The notes under the pieces were generated by a model, which worked only from the letters and a program-made list of their open reading frames with translations, was not told the origin of the DNA and did no database searches. The position numbers and the translations under genes were made by a program. Below, piece after piece: positions 38,119 to 48,800 of a stretch of DNA of 64,000 bases. Source of the stretch: an uncultured Prevotellaceae bacterium (GTDB lineage Bacteria > Bacteroidota > Bacteroidia > Bacteroidales > UBA3663); assembly GCA_900319235.1 (NCBI GenBank), contig ONNR01000015.1:62001-126000 (forward strand). The letters are read 5' to 3'. Positions within the stretch are counted from its first letter, which is position 1; every line of letters starts with the position of its first letter.

Positions 38119-38991
38119 TTAGTTGAACTCTATGACAGTACCAGCGAAATCACCACGGCGCTGGAGGACGAGGGTCTCATCGTACGACTTGCCACCTGCA
38201 GTATATTTGAGGTAGAGCGCATTGCGGTCCTTGTTGCCCCAGGCCTTGGCCTCGGTGCCATGACCGTAGTTGCCGCTGCCCGTGACGCCATCGCCGCTGA
38301 TGGTGCAGTTGTCGTCCTTCTCGCTACCAAAGCTCAGCGTCATCTTCACGCCGTCCTTGTTCACATATTCGCAAGTGGTGAGCGAAGTGGTAGCGGTGTG
38401 TACGATAGTACATTTCTCAAGCTGGTCGGCAGTACCCTTGACGAGGTAGTAGCCCTCCCAAGGATTGACGTAGCGTACGCAGTAGAGTGTGTAGTCCATC
38501 TCCTCGAGAATCTTGCTTGCTCCCTTCACATTGCTCATGCGGAGAGGCAGGACGTAGGTCTGGGCGATTGAAGCTTGATCCTGGAAGAACGCATCGGTGA
38601 GCTGCACCTCTACACCGCTCATGCGGTTGCCAGCATAGGTCGATGTGGTGCTTACCAGCTGATAATGGCTCGATGGCAGCATGGTGACAGCACGGCCGTC
38701 CTTGAAGGTGACACCCTGAAGGAGGCTCTCGTCAACGGCAACGTTGAAGGTGAATTCGTAGGAATCGTAGGTGCCGGCTCCGTAGCCCATCACCTTGAAG
38801 CGGTGGGCATTGTCGAGCTCGGTGCTGTACTCCACGCCGTCGCCCAGCAGGATGGTGCGAACGGGATACTGATAGGGGAAATAGACAGTGGTGCCTCCCT
38901 CAAAATCGTCGAAATCCCGGTCGCCGTTCTTGCAGCCCGTCGTGGCGACGGCTGCAAGAAGCATTAGTGACATATATAATGATTTTTTCAT
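38119..38991 (-). CDS. xusE: Surface lipoprotein of the xylan system (XusE-like, DUF1735/DUF5627-type)
   Basis: A 290-residue lipoprotein starting at the ATG at 38991 (lipobox VATTGC, Cys20). An N-terminal beta-sandwich (about 25-150; TTVYFPYQYPVRTI, VAVDESLLQG, MLPSSHYQL) has the look of DUF1735, and the C-terminal 110 residues (WEGYYLVKGTADQ onward) resemble a DUF5627-type domain. Its position directly after the second SusD and before the GH10 xylanase equals xusE in the xus clusters. It is probably a surface glycan-binding protein; the name rests on synteny rather than a recognised function. Confidence 0.75.
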   Translation of the reverse strand: MKKSLYMSLMLLAAVATTGCKNGDRDFDDFEGGTTVYFPYQYPVRTILLGDGVEYSTELDNAHRFKVMGYGAGTYDSYEFTFNVAVDESLLQGVTFKDGRAVTMLPSSHYQLVSTTSTYAGNRMSGVEVQLTDAFFQDQASIAQTYVLPLRMSNVKGASKILEEMDYTLYCVRYVNPWEGYYLVKGTADQLEKCTIVHTATTSLTTCEYVNKDGVKMTLSFGSEKDDNCTISGDGVTGSGNYGHGTEAKAWGNKDRNALYLKYTAGGKSYDETLVLQRRGDFAGTVIEFN

Positions 38992-38994
38992 TGC

Positions 38995-39026
38995 AATTAA
39001 CAATTAATAATTAACAATTAATAATT
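38995..39026. repeat. 7-bp tandem repeat AATTAAC/AATTAAT between xusD and xusE
   Basis: Units start at 38995, 39002, 39009, 39016 and 39023 (last partial). They occupy nearly the whole intercistronic gap, directly upstream of the xusE start codon where a ribosome binding region would be. Confidence 0.85.
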
Positions 39027-39030
39027 GGGA

Positions 39031-40815
39031 TTACCATCCGCTGTTCTGCTGGAGGGCATCATACTTCAGGATCTCGGAGTATGGAATGGGGCCGAAGAAC
39101 TGGTGCTGCTTGTAGTTGCGCTGCTCGACGTCGATGGTCTTGAAGCCAGCGTTGGGGGCACTGATCTCTGCACCCTTGACGGTCTCGTTGAGCTTGTTCA
39201 GATCCACCTGCCAGCGACGAAGGTCGTAGAAGCGATGGTTCTCGAAGCAAAGCTCCAGACGACGCTCGTTGCGGATCAGCTCACGCATCTTCTCCTTGCT
39301 CTGGGCACATTCGTCGAGATAGGGGTCATCGACACCGGCACAGATGCCAGCACGCTCGCGCAAAGACCTGATGACGCTCTTGGCGGTCCACTTGCTTCCT
39401 GCCACAGCAACATTGGGACCTACAGCTTCATTAGCTGCCTCAGCATAGTCGAGGAACATTTCGGTCCAGCGGATACGTGCATCGTAGCTCTTCTGGTTGG
39501 TGATGTTCGAAGGATTGAGGTTCACATCAGGACGAAGGAGTTTGCGCATGTAGTAACCGGTACGGGTAGAATAACCAACGGTATAGTTCAGACCATTGAC
39601 ATTGTTGTCGCCGTAGGTGCCGGTGATGATGGTGGTGTTGCCCGAACCGATGGCCTGGCCATCATAGAGGATGTAGGCAGCAAGACGTGCATCACGATCG
39701 GCATAGGGAGCCTGTGGGTTGTAGCCCGAACGGCTGTCGGTGATAGGATAACCGTTGGTCATCGGGAAAGCATCGACAAGGTTCTGCGAAGGGTTGCAGC
39801 GACCAAGGCCGTTGATCGACGGAGGATAGAAGTCACCCTCCAGGCTATGACGCTCGCTGACGTTGGTCTGCCAGATGCTCTCGCTCGAGTTGTAGCCCTT
39901 GTTCAAACCACCAATTTCGGTAGTGTTGGCGAACCACTTGTAGCCGTCGGCTGGCATCTCCTTGGTATTGATGAGTTCGGCAGCATAGCGGGCAGCCTGC
40001 TCCATCGTAACGCCTGAATATTGGGCATAGGCGGGAGAGGCAGCGAAGAGAGCCACCTGGGCACGGAGGGCACGAAGGATCATACCATTGATCTTGCCCT
40101 TCTGGTGATAACCGAAGGCACGGGTGTACTTACCGGCCGAGATGTAGTATCTCTTATACTTTTCGGGCACGGCGTTGTCGTCGGTGACATCCTCATACTC
40201 ATAAGGCAGCAACTCGAGAGCACGATCGATATCGACCATGATGGAGTCGATGCAGGCACGGAAGGTGGCACGTGGCTGGTTGAAGTCGGCACCTGCCTCC
40301 TGGAACTCGCGAAGGATGGGCACACCCATCATCTCGTTCACACCATCGACCATGCCGGCATGGGCACGAAGAAGGTAGAACATCTGGAGGGCACGCATAC
40401 CATAGGCATCGCCCTTGAAAAGGTCGGAGAAGAGGCGCTGCAGTCCTTCGTCGGTACTCCAGGCAACCTTATCGGCATTGGCCACCATGATGTTGACATA
40501 CTGGATGGCATTCAGACGGTTCTTCCACTGGGAAGTAGGGTCATTCTGTGAACTCCACGCGCCAGTAGCCATCTGCAGATAACTGTTCGTCTGGTCGTTC
40601 GAAACAGCATCATCGGTAGCAAGGTCGGTCTGTGGAGAGTTGGAATAAGGCAGCAGAATGTAGGCATTGCCCAAAATACCCTGCGCATAGCTGGCGTCGC
40701 CATACATCGAACTGACGTCCTTGAGATTCTCCTGAGCAGGCTCAAAGAGGTCGTCGCAAGAGGCAAGGGCTACACCCATAAGCACTACGGACAGTATATG
40801 TTTGATAGTTTTCAT
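39031..40815 (-). CDS. xusD: SusD/RagB-like xylo-oligosaccharide-binding lipoprotein (second pair)
   Basis: A 594-residue lipoprotein (lipobox ALASC, Cys20) with the SusD fold's helical N-terminal part and SusD-type C-terminal segment (RIRWTEMFLDYAEAANEAVG, LIRNERRLELCFENHRFYDL). SusD proteins bind oligosaccharides over the SusC pore. It follows the second SusC with a 44-bp gap and is probably one half of the xylan-oligomer importer. The symbol is given by synteny with the Prevotella xus cluster. Confidence 0.92.
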   Translation of the reverse strand: MKTIKHILSVVLMGVALASCDDLFEPAQENLKDVSSMYGDASYAQGILGNAYILLPYSNSPQTDLATDDAVSNDQTNSYLQMATGAWSSQNDPTSQWKNRLNAIQYVNIMVANADKVAWSTDEGLQRLFSDLFKGDAYGMRALQMFYLLRAHAGMVDGVNEMMGVPILREFQEAGADFNQPRATFRACIDSIMVDIDRALELLPYEYEDVTDDNAVPEKYKRYYISAGKYTRAFGYHQKGKINGMILRALRAQVALFAASPAYAQYSGVTMEQAARYAAELINTKEMPADGYKWFANTTEIGGLNKGYNSSESIWQTNVSERHSLEGDFYPPSINGLGRCNPSQNLVDAFPMTNGYPITDSRSGYNPQAPYADRDARLAAYILYDGQAIGSGNTTIITGTYGDNNVNGLNYTVGYSTRTGYYMRKLLRPDVNLNPSNITNQKSYDARIRWTEMFLDYAEAANEAVGPNVAVAGSKWTAKSVIRSLRERAGICAGVDDPYLDECAQSKEKMRELIRNERRLELCFENHRFYDLRRWQVDLNKLNETVKGAEISAPNAGFKTIDVEQRNYKQHQFFGPIPYSEILKYDALQQNSGW

Positions 40816-40859
40816 TTCTTTATATCTTTTTGGGTTTTGATAAAACCTTACAATCTAAT

Positions 40860-43703
40860 TTAGAACTTAACCGAAGCACCAATCTGGTAGAAGCGGTTCT
40901 GGGGAGCAGAGCCTACGTTCATCTCCAGGAGCTCCTTCTCCTTGGCAATCTTCAGCAGATTGTTGCCATTGGCGAAGAGGCTGATACCCTTGACCACCTT
41001 GCTGCCTTCGAACATCGAAGCGGGGAAGTCGTAGGTGATCTGTACCTTCTGGAGGTTGATCTGGTCGGTATCGTAGAGCCAGTAGTCGGAGGTCACGAAG
41101 TTGTTGGCACCGCTGCCGGTGGTGAGGCGAGGATAGGCAGCCGACGAAGCATTGGTAACCTGACGGGTAGCGGGATCGACGATGGCACGGTCGCGAACGA
41201 CAGCGCTGTACTTCGAGTCGCCATGAACCCACCAATAGGAGTTGTTCTTGACAGCCTGGCCACCGAAGCCTCCGGTAGCGAGCACGAAGAGGCTCAGACC
41301 CTTATACTTGAGGGTAAGGTTGGCACCGAGGGTGAGTGGTGAGCCATACCAGCCGCCACGACCCAGGTTCACCTGGTCCTTGTTGTCAATCACACCGTCA
41401 CCGTTCTGGTCCTTGTAGCGGAGGTCACCGGCCTTGGGGGTCTCACCGAGTTTCTGTTCGGGAGCGCCAGTCACCTCATCGTCACTCTTGAAGAGGCCGA
41501 GACACTCATAGCCCCAGATGGCATCGAGCTGCGTGCCCTGACGATACTGATAGGCATCGGCAAACTGCGAGTCGTCGCGCTTGGTAGCTTCGGTGTCGTA
41601 CCAGGTCATGTTGGCACCCACACCTACCATCCAGTCGTCGGTGAGTTGCTTCTTGTAGTTGACGGCTACCTCGAAGCCATAGCGAAGGTCATCGTTGTAG
41701 TTGGTATAAGGCACAAACGATGCTTCAGGCCAATAGGTCGAGAAATAGCTTGGATAGAGGTTGTTGGGCACGATGATCAGACCCTCGGTCGTGGTGCGGA
41801 AGTAGGAAGCCTCAAAGGTGAGAGCCTTCTCAAGCACTGCGCCTTGCAGGGTCACGCTGAATTCCTTGCGCTTGATGAAGTCGAGGTCCTTGTTCGAACC
41901 GCGCTTTGAGGTGGTAGCCTGCTGGGAATCGCCTACACCCCAACCCCACCATACGTCGTGGTTGTTGTTGAAGTCAGGAGCATACATGCCATAGTTCTCG
42001 ACGTCGATATCCTGGCTGAGGACGCTGTACGAAGCACTGAGCTTGAGGTCGTCGAAGATCGAACCTTCGAGGAAGGCCTCACGTGCAATGTTCCAACCGG
42101 CGGTGGCACTGTAGCTGTAGCCCTTGCGGTTGCCCTCAGCAAGCTTGGCGCTGTGGATCAATGCCGAACCGAACTCAGCATAGTACTTGTGTGCATAGTT
42201 GTAGGAGGCAAGCAGGCCGGCATTCACGTTGCTGGTCCTGTGATACTCTCCCGATTGCGACTGCTGATAGCCATTGGCAAGCAGCATGGCGCTCACATTA
42301 TGCACATCGGCGAAGGTACGGTTGTAGTCGAAATGAGCATTGAAGTCGATGGTCTGCTTGTAAGTCGAACCTCCTACACCCTGAACACCCGTATGCTGGT
42401 CCTTATTCTGCTTTACAAGCGAGGTAATCACCTCCTGGCCATTGTAGTTGCCCCACTGTGGAATGTAGATGGCGTAGGTGTCGGTGTAGCTGGTCGAATA
42501 GGCAGTAGCATAATCGACGGCAAACATCGTCGAGAAGCTCAGGCCCTTGGTCACACGGTCGAGGTCGAGGTTGATACCGAGCGAGAACTCGAAGTGACGG
42601 CTGTTGTACTTGCTTGTACCGGCAGCAAAACCATTGGCAATGACGTTGGTGTACTCATCAGCGATGGCGTCGGAAGGAGCTCCGATGAAGCCACCATCGA
42701 AGAGGCGGGCAGTACTCATCAGGTCGGACGTAGTAGGATTGAGTGGATCCAGATAAGACATCGGGATGAAGCCTACCACACGGTTGGGACGCAGCGACTC
42801 GGCAGCAGCCCAGAAGTCGGTGTTGGCAGCCGAACGGGCACTGTAGAAGGTCACATTGGCATCGGCAAAAGCGCTGATCCAGTCGGCCATCTGCATATCG
42901 ACGTTACCACGTACGTTGAGGCGGTCGGTATAGTCATCCTTTGTGTTACCGTAGTTCAGGTTGTCACCCGAACGCATGTAACCGATGTTGGTGTAGTAGT
43001 GGGTACGCTTGGCACCACCACGGAACTCAGCAACAACCTCCGAGCGGCGGTAGGCCTTCTTGAGGTAATCGCTCGAATAGAGATTGATGTTGGGATAGCG
43101 ATAGGGGTTCACACCTGCATAGGTGTTGTAGATGGCCTCATCGCTGTACTTCCTGGCATTGCCATCGTTCACGAGGGCCTCATTGTAGAGGGTCATGTAT
43201 TCGGCAGCACCCAGATACTCGGGGAACGACTTGGCCACGTTCCAACCAGTGTTGGCACTCACCTTGACCTGCAGATCCTGGTCGTTGCCACGCTTGGTAG
43301 TAATCAGTATTACACCCTTGGCAGCACGGCTACCATAGAGCACCACGGCCTGGGCGCCCTTCATGAAGGTGACTTGAGCAATCTCGTCGGGCTTTACGTT
43401 GTCGGCATCACGAGGTACACCGTCAACGAGCACCAGATAATCGGTCTGGCCCCACAGAGAGGCTCCGTTGAAACCAGAGACATAGCCCTGCATATTGTCG
43501 AGGCTGTAGGTGTTGTTGTTCTTCGCGGCAAGTTCCTCGTAGTCGAGCACCGACACACCACCCAACAAATCCTCCTGAGGCACACTGCGGAAGGCGACGT
43601 TCACCTTCTGTGCTGCGTCCTCCTCGTCAAGCTCTTGTGCAAAGCTGACGGTCGAGAGCAACGCTGCAGGCAGCAGCAGGTATTTGAAATATGTTGTATT
43701 CAT
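40860..43703 (-). CDS. xusC: SusC-like TonB-dependent transporter lacking the N-terminal regulatory-like domain (second pair)
   Basis: A 947-residue outer-membrane protein with a signal peptide (residues 1-22, AQ cleavage) that leads almost directly into the plug (LGGVSVLDYEELAAKNNNTY, LVLVDGVPRDADNV, GSRAAKGVILITTKRG). The carboxypeptidase-regulatory-like extension seen in the other two SusC proteins of this window is absent. The barrel runs to a C-terminal FYQIGASVKF. Together with the downstream SusD it should import xylo-oligosaccharides. The symbol rests on gene order. Confidence 0.92.
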   Translation of the reverse strand: MNTTYFKYLLLPAALLSTVSFAQELDEEDAAQKVNVAFRSVPQEDLLGGVSVLDYEELAAKNNNTYSLDNMQGYVSGFNGASLWGQTDYLVLVDGVPRDADNVKPDEIAQVTFMKGAQAVVLYGSRAAKGVILITTKRGNDQDLQVKVSANTGWNVAKSFPEYLGAAEYMTLYNEALVNDGNARKYSDEAIYNTYAGVNPYRYPNINLYSSDYLKKAYRRSEVVAEFRGGAKRTHYYTNIGYMRSGDNLNYGNTKDDYTDRLNVRGNVDMQMADWISAFADANVTFYSARSAANTDFWAAAESLRPNRVVGFIPMSYLDPLNPTTSDLMSTARLFDGGFIGAPSDAIADEYTNVIANGFAAGTSKYNSRHFEFSLGINLDLDRVTKGLSFSTMFAVDYATAYSTSYTDTYAIYIPQWGNYNGQEVITSLVKQNKDQHTGVQGVGGSTYKQTIDFNAHFDYNRTFADVHNVSAMLLANGYQQSQSGEYHRTSNVNAGLLASYNYAHKYYAEFGSALIHSAKLAEGNRKGYSYSATAGWNIAREAFLEGSIFDDLKLSASYSVLSQDIDVENYGMYAPDFNNNHDVWWGWGVGDSQQATTSKRGSNKDLDFIKRKEFSVTLQGAVLEKALTFEASYFRTTTEGLIIVPNNLYPSYFSTYWPEASFVPYTNYNDDLRYGFEVAVNYKKQLTDDWMVGVGANMTWYDTEATKRDDSQFADAYQYRQGTQLDAIWGYECLGLFKSDDEVTGAPEQKLGETPKAGDLRYKDQNGDGVIDNKDQVNLGRGGWYGSPLTLGANLTLKYKGLSLFVLATGGFGGQAVKNNSYWWVHGDSKYSAVVRDRAIVDPATRQVTNASSAAYPRLTTGSGANNFVTSDYWLYDTDQINLQKVQITYDFPASMFEGSKVVKGISLFANGNNLLKIAKEKELLEMNVGSAPQNRFYQIGASVKF

Positions 43704-43755
43704 GCGAATGAATATTTTTTATTAGGAAAAACTTTGTCTTTCTTTTCTCTATCAT

Positions 43756-45774
43756 TTACCAACCGGGATTCTGCTTGAAATCCTCGTAGAGATAAACTTC
43801 GCTGTCGGGGAAGGGGAACCAGTAGTGCTTGGCTGTGAATGGGCGCTCAACAATGGTCTTGAGGCTCCAACCGCTAACCTCAGCATCACGTGGGTCGTTT
43901 TTGCGATACCACTCGTTCTCGACGCTGATGGTAAGGGTATTGCCGCTGGCGTCCTTGACGGTAATGTTTTCGTTGGGCATGACGCGCGAGAACTCGGCAC
44001 TCTGCTTCAGGTTGTAGGGAGCCTTGTCGAGCAGGCACCAGCGCTGCAGGTCGTTCCAGCGGAAGCCTTCGAAGGCAAGCTCGCAGGCACGCTCGCGACG
44101 GATGGTCTCCATCAGGGCATTGCCCGACTTCTGGTCATCAGCTACCTCGGCACAGCCTACGCGGTTGCGCAGCACGTTGATGGCATCGACAGCAGTGAGG
44201 GCGCAGCCTCCAGCAGTGTTCTGACCCGATGCAACCAAGGCCTCAGCATAGAGCAGGTAGATTTCTGCCAGACGCATGTAGGGCAGATAAGCCTGCAGGC
44301 TGAACGACCAACCATAGTAGTTGTCGTACTTGTTGCACTGGTGAGGAATGAGTTTCTGACAGAAGTAGCCCGTACGCGAACCCAGGTTGTTGTCACGCAT
44401 GGTACCACCCGTCTCGAAGTCGCAGTACTGCTGCTCGCGGAACTGGGCATCGTCGCCTTCCTCACCGATGGTAGTGGTCACGAAGCGGAAGCCGTCGAAG
44501 ATGATGTCATGATAGAAACGTGGGTCACGGTCCTTGAATGGATGAGCTGGGTCGAAACCAGACTGCGGATCATCAAGGGCACGTCCGTTTGCCATACCGT
44601 AGGCATAGTTCACGTAGTTGGCCGTAGGCATGTGGATGATCTTGTCGTGCTCAACGAGTGAGTTGATCTTCGAACCCCAAAGCTTTGCAAAGTTCCAGTT
44701 GGTACCATTGCCTTCGTGACCAGGACCACGGAAGACACACTCTGTCGAGCCGGGCTGCATCCAGTTCTGGCTGACGGTGTAGAAGATTTCGTGGTAGTTG
44801 TTGTCCGAAGTAGTGGTCTCGACATGATTGTAGATGTCGCTATAGTCAAACTTCACGAGCGCGTATGGACTCTTGGAGTCGTTGGCAGTAACCAATGCCC
44901 TGCCCAGATACTCGGCAGCCTTGGCAGCAGTAGCCTGGTTATAAGCGTATGTGTTCGACGAACCTGGCTGTGGAGCGATGGCATCCGGATCACCATTGGT
45001 GAGTGGAGATGCAGCCCAAAGCAGTGCCTTGCCGGCGTATGCCAAAGCAGCAGCACGAGTGACGCGCACCTGGTTGTGTCCCGAATTGGCCTTGCCTGGA
45101 GCAGTCTCTTCCCAACTGATGGGGAGCAGCTCAGCAGCCTTGGCAAAGTCGGCAGCAATGCGTTCGCAGCATTCGCGGTAAGAAAGACGTGGCTCAGTCA
45201 AGGCCTGACCACCGTCGAGCACCTTGTCGAGATAGGGAAGACCGCCCAGATACTGCACCAGCTCCTCGTGCCACCATGCACGGAAGAAGTAGAGCTGACC
45301 CTCGATGAGGTTACGCTCCTCCTGTGTGGCACTGGTCATCAGTGCGAGGTTCTCAAGACCCAGGTTACATTTGCGGATGCAATAGAAGGCATGTCCCCAA
45401 ATACGATGGCTGAACTTGTCATCAGTGGTAGAGTTGACATCACGGCCTCCGAAGTAGGTCTGCGCATTGCCATACCAGTTCTTCAGGTTGCCCAGGTCCA
45501 TCTGGTGGCTGAAGTGCGAATCGCCTTCGCCCGAATTCATAATCTCGTCTTCACCCCAGTTGAAAGTCGTACACCAGAAGCAGCTCTCCTTGTCGGGGAT
45601 GCAGTTGTAGATCTCCTCGACATATCCCTGGAAGTTGGTGAAGTTCTGGAAGGCGACTTCCGACGAAACCTCCGAGCTGGGCTCCTTGTCGAGGTAGTCG
45701 GTGCATGAACTGCCCATAACGGTCAGAGCACCCATCGCCGTTCCCAATAATATATTATATAATGTATGTCTCAT
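43756..45774 (-). CDS. xusB: SusD/RagB-like lipoprotein (first pair)
   Basis: A 672-residue lipoprotein (lipobox VMGSSC, Cys24). SusD features include the helical N-terminal segment, FRAWWHEELVQYLGGLPYLD near 170 and the C-terminal AEIYLLYAEALVASG and RRERACELAFEGFRWNDLQR stretches. It binds glycan at the surface for the upstream SusC (44-bp gap). It is larger than the second SusD of the operon, consistent with different ligand lengths or decorations, which is inference. Confidence 0.93.
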   Translation of the reverse strand: MRHTLYNILLGTAMGALTVMGSSCTDYLDKEPSSEVSSEVAFQNFTNFQGYVEEIYNCIPDKESCFWCTTFNWGEDEIMNSGEGDSHFSHQMDLGNLKNWYGNAQTYFGGRDVNSTTDDKFSHRIWGHAFYCIRKCNLGLENLALMTSATQEERNLIEGQLYFFRAWWHEELVQYLGGLPYLDKVLDGGQALTEPRLSYRECCERIAADFAKAAELLPISWEETAPGKANSGHNQVRVTRAAALAYAGKALLWAASPLTNGDPDAIAPQPGSSNTYAYNQATAAKAAEYLGRALVTANDSKSPYALVKFDYSDIYNHVETTTSDNNYHEIFYTVSQNWMQPGSTECVFRGPGHEGNGTNWNFAKLWGSKINSLVEHDKIIHMPTANYVNYAYGMANGRALDDPQSGFDPAHPFKDRDPRFYHDIIFDGFRFVTTTIGEEGDDAQFREQQYCDFETGGTMRDNNLGSRTGYFCQKLIPHQCNKYDNYYGWSFSLQAYLPYMRLAEIYLLYAEALVASGQNTAGGCALTAVDAINVLRNRVGCAEVADDQKSGNALMETIRRERACELAFEGFRWNDLQRWCLLDKAPYNLKQSAEFSRVMPNENITVKDASGNTLTISVENEWYRKNDPRDAEVSGWSLKTIVERPFTAKHYWFPFPDSEVYLYEDFKQNPGW

Positions 45775-45818
45775 ATTGATGAATCGTCATTAAGAGTTTC
45801 AATTCGTTTTGTCAAGGA

Positions 45819-48800
45819 TTAGAGACTGAACTTAAGACCGAAGTTGATACGCTTCACGGTAGGATAGGCACCGCCACCGCCACTGTATGCACCGTTGGTC
45901 TCACGGTCGTCAGGCATGTTGGTGTACATCCAGAGGTTGTTGCCGCTGACGAAAAGCTTCAGGCTTGAGATGCCGAGATGACGGATCCAGTCCTTCTTGC
46001 TCCAGGTGTAAGCTATCTCGACGTTCTTCAGACGCACGTACGAACCGTCGTACAACATCTGAGTGCCATAATAATAGGTAGGAGATGTGTTCAGACGAGG
46101 AGTAACCACATCGGCGCCATTGCCGGCTTCACTCCACCAGCTGCCCTGGTCGTAGACCGTGTTGAGTTTGCTGCCAAACGAAGTGAGGTTCACGTCACGG
46201 GTCACATTGCTTACGCCATAGAACTGCACGAAGCACGAGAAGCCCTTCCATTCGTAACCGATGGTGGCATTATAAGTGTTCTCAGGGATGCCGGTGAAGG
46301 CGTATGGAACGGTATCATCGTTCGAAATCTGGCCGTCGCCATTGAAATCGACCACCTGATAGTCACCGACGAGTTTCTGTCCGTCCGACGAATCATGCTT
46401 GGGTGAGCCATAAAGCTCATCTTGCGTGTTAAGGTAGTCACCATTGAGCACAGCATGCTGCTGGCCGATGGCATAGCCCTCCTGCTTGCGATAGCTCGGC
46501 AAAAGCTCGGCATCCTCACGATAGTTGATCTTGCTGGCTGCATGGGTCATGCTGAAATTACCCCATACGCGATGTCCGCCTGTGAAGGTGTGGTTCACAC
46601 GAAGTTCCAGTTCATAACCCTTGGTGGTAGCCTTACCCAAGTTGGCAGTAGGAGGATTTTGTCCAAAGTAGGCTGGTACCGAACGGGTACCTGCACCAAG
46701 GACGATATCACTACGCTTATCCTGGAAGAATTCGAGCGAGCCGGCAAACATGCCACTGAGGAACGAGTAATCGACACCGACATTGAACTTGCGAACCACT
46801 TCCCAATGGATATCAGTATTGCCTACCTGCGATTCGCGATAGAACTTGTAGTTGCTCTTGCCGTCGCTGTTGTCCATGCGTGCTGCGTTGTCGGCAAGAT
46901 ATGCCCACTGGGTGAGGTAGAGGAAGCGCTGCATATTGGAACCGAAACGTCCGTACGAGTCGTCACCGATCTCGCCATAAGAGGCACGGATCTTCAACAT
47001 GTCAATGAGCTGCTTGCCGAAGACCTTGACATCCGTAACGGACTTCATCCAAGGTTCATTGGATATTGTCCAACCCAAGGCACCTGAATTGAAGAATCCG
47101 AATCGGTTGTCGGGGCCATACTGCTCCGAGCCATTGTAGGCACCATTATATTCGGCCAGATAACGATCGGCATAATTATAGGTCACGCGGAATACCCAGT
47201 CCTCACGGTAGCTGGGAATCATCAGTCCAGAGGCACCCTCGTTGCGGGTGAACACGCCCATCGCGCTGAGGTCGTGACGACCAAACTTGCGTGCCCAGTT
47301 GAGCTGCAACTGATAGTAGAGATTACGATAGGTGTTCCAGTCTTGAACACTACCATTGTTGTTGGTCCAGGTCACAGTGGTCACTTCGTCAAAGTGGTTG
47401 GCAGCATCGTAACTGTTCTTATACTGGACGATGCCCGTCTCAGGGTCGATCCACTTGTTACGTGATGCCGACTTATAGAGGTCGTTGATGCCTCGGTTGG
47501 ATTCACGGAAGGAGTTGTCCCACGATACAAGGCCGCGGAAGCTCAAGCCCTTGGTGATGAACGAGAGATCCTGCTCGAGAGTGAAGTCGGTATAGATACG
47601 TGTAGTGGTCGATTTGTTGGTACCACCCAAGGTAACTGCCTCGATAGAGTTCGAAACGTTCGAAACGAGAGGATAGAAGCCCCACGAACCATCGGCATAC
47701 TGTGGAATGAATACGTCTGGAGCGATGTTATAGGCACCTGCCCAGCGCTGCTGCAACTGCCAGGTGTCGTTAGCATCGGCATATTGTGCATAGGAGAATG
47801 GAGCCTCCGATACGCCGTACGAACCCGAAAGGCCCACCTTGAAGGTTGTGGTCTTGGTAAGCTTGAAGTCAAGGTTCGAACGCACGGTCAGCTTGTTGTA
47901 ACCGAAGCCGGCCTTGTAACCACGACCTGAGTCATAGGTCTTGTAGAGGTCACCTTCGTTCACGAAATCGACGGCAGCGAAGTACTTGACGTCCTTCGTA
48001 CCACCGCTCACGTTGACGGCAGCGTTGTACGACATGGTGTAGTCCTTGAACATGGCTTTCTGCCAATCGACGTTCGGATAACGCTCCTGCTGCTCGATAG
48101 TGGTCTGGTTGCGATAGTTGCTGATGAAGTCCATCGAATGAACGTCTGCCCAAGAGTCTGGGTTAAGGTTCAATTCGTGCTCAGCTGCCATATTGCGAGC
48201 CATCAGGGCATCGTAAGAATCATACTTGCCAGGAAGTTTCGACGGAATCTTCATAATGGCATTGGCGCTCACGTTGATCTGTGGACGCCCCTCCTGACCA
48301 CGCTTGGTGGTGACAAGGATCACACCGTTGGCACCCTTCACACCATAAACGGCAGTTGCCGATGCGTCCTTCAGTACGGAGATGTTCTCTACCGAACCCA
48401 TATCAACCGACGAAAGGGGACGCTCGATACCATCCACGAGGACGAGTGGTGCAGAGTTGTTCCAGGTTGAGGAGCCACGGATCACGATCTGTGGTTCTTC
48501 CTCACCGGGCATACCATCCGACTGGTTTGTGATGACGCCTGGCAGGTTACCGGTCAGGGCCTGTCCGACGTTCGAGATACCGGCGGCGCGTTCCAGCGTC
48601 TTGCCCGAGGTTTGCGTAATGGCACCTACTACTGATGCCTTCTTCTGCTGGCCGTAGCCCACTACAATCACCTCCTCGAGTTGGGCTTTGTCCTCCTCGA
48701 GCACGACGTGCAGTGTCTTACCAACAGTAGCCTTGACCTCCTGGGTAGTCATACCTACGTATGAAATCACCAGGGTCGATTCCCTACTTGGCAACTTGAG

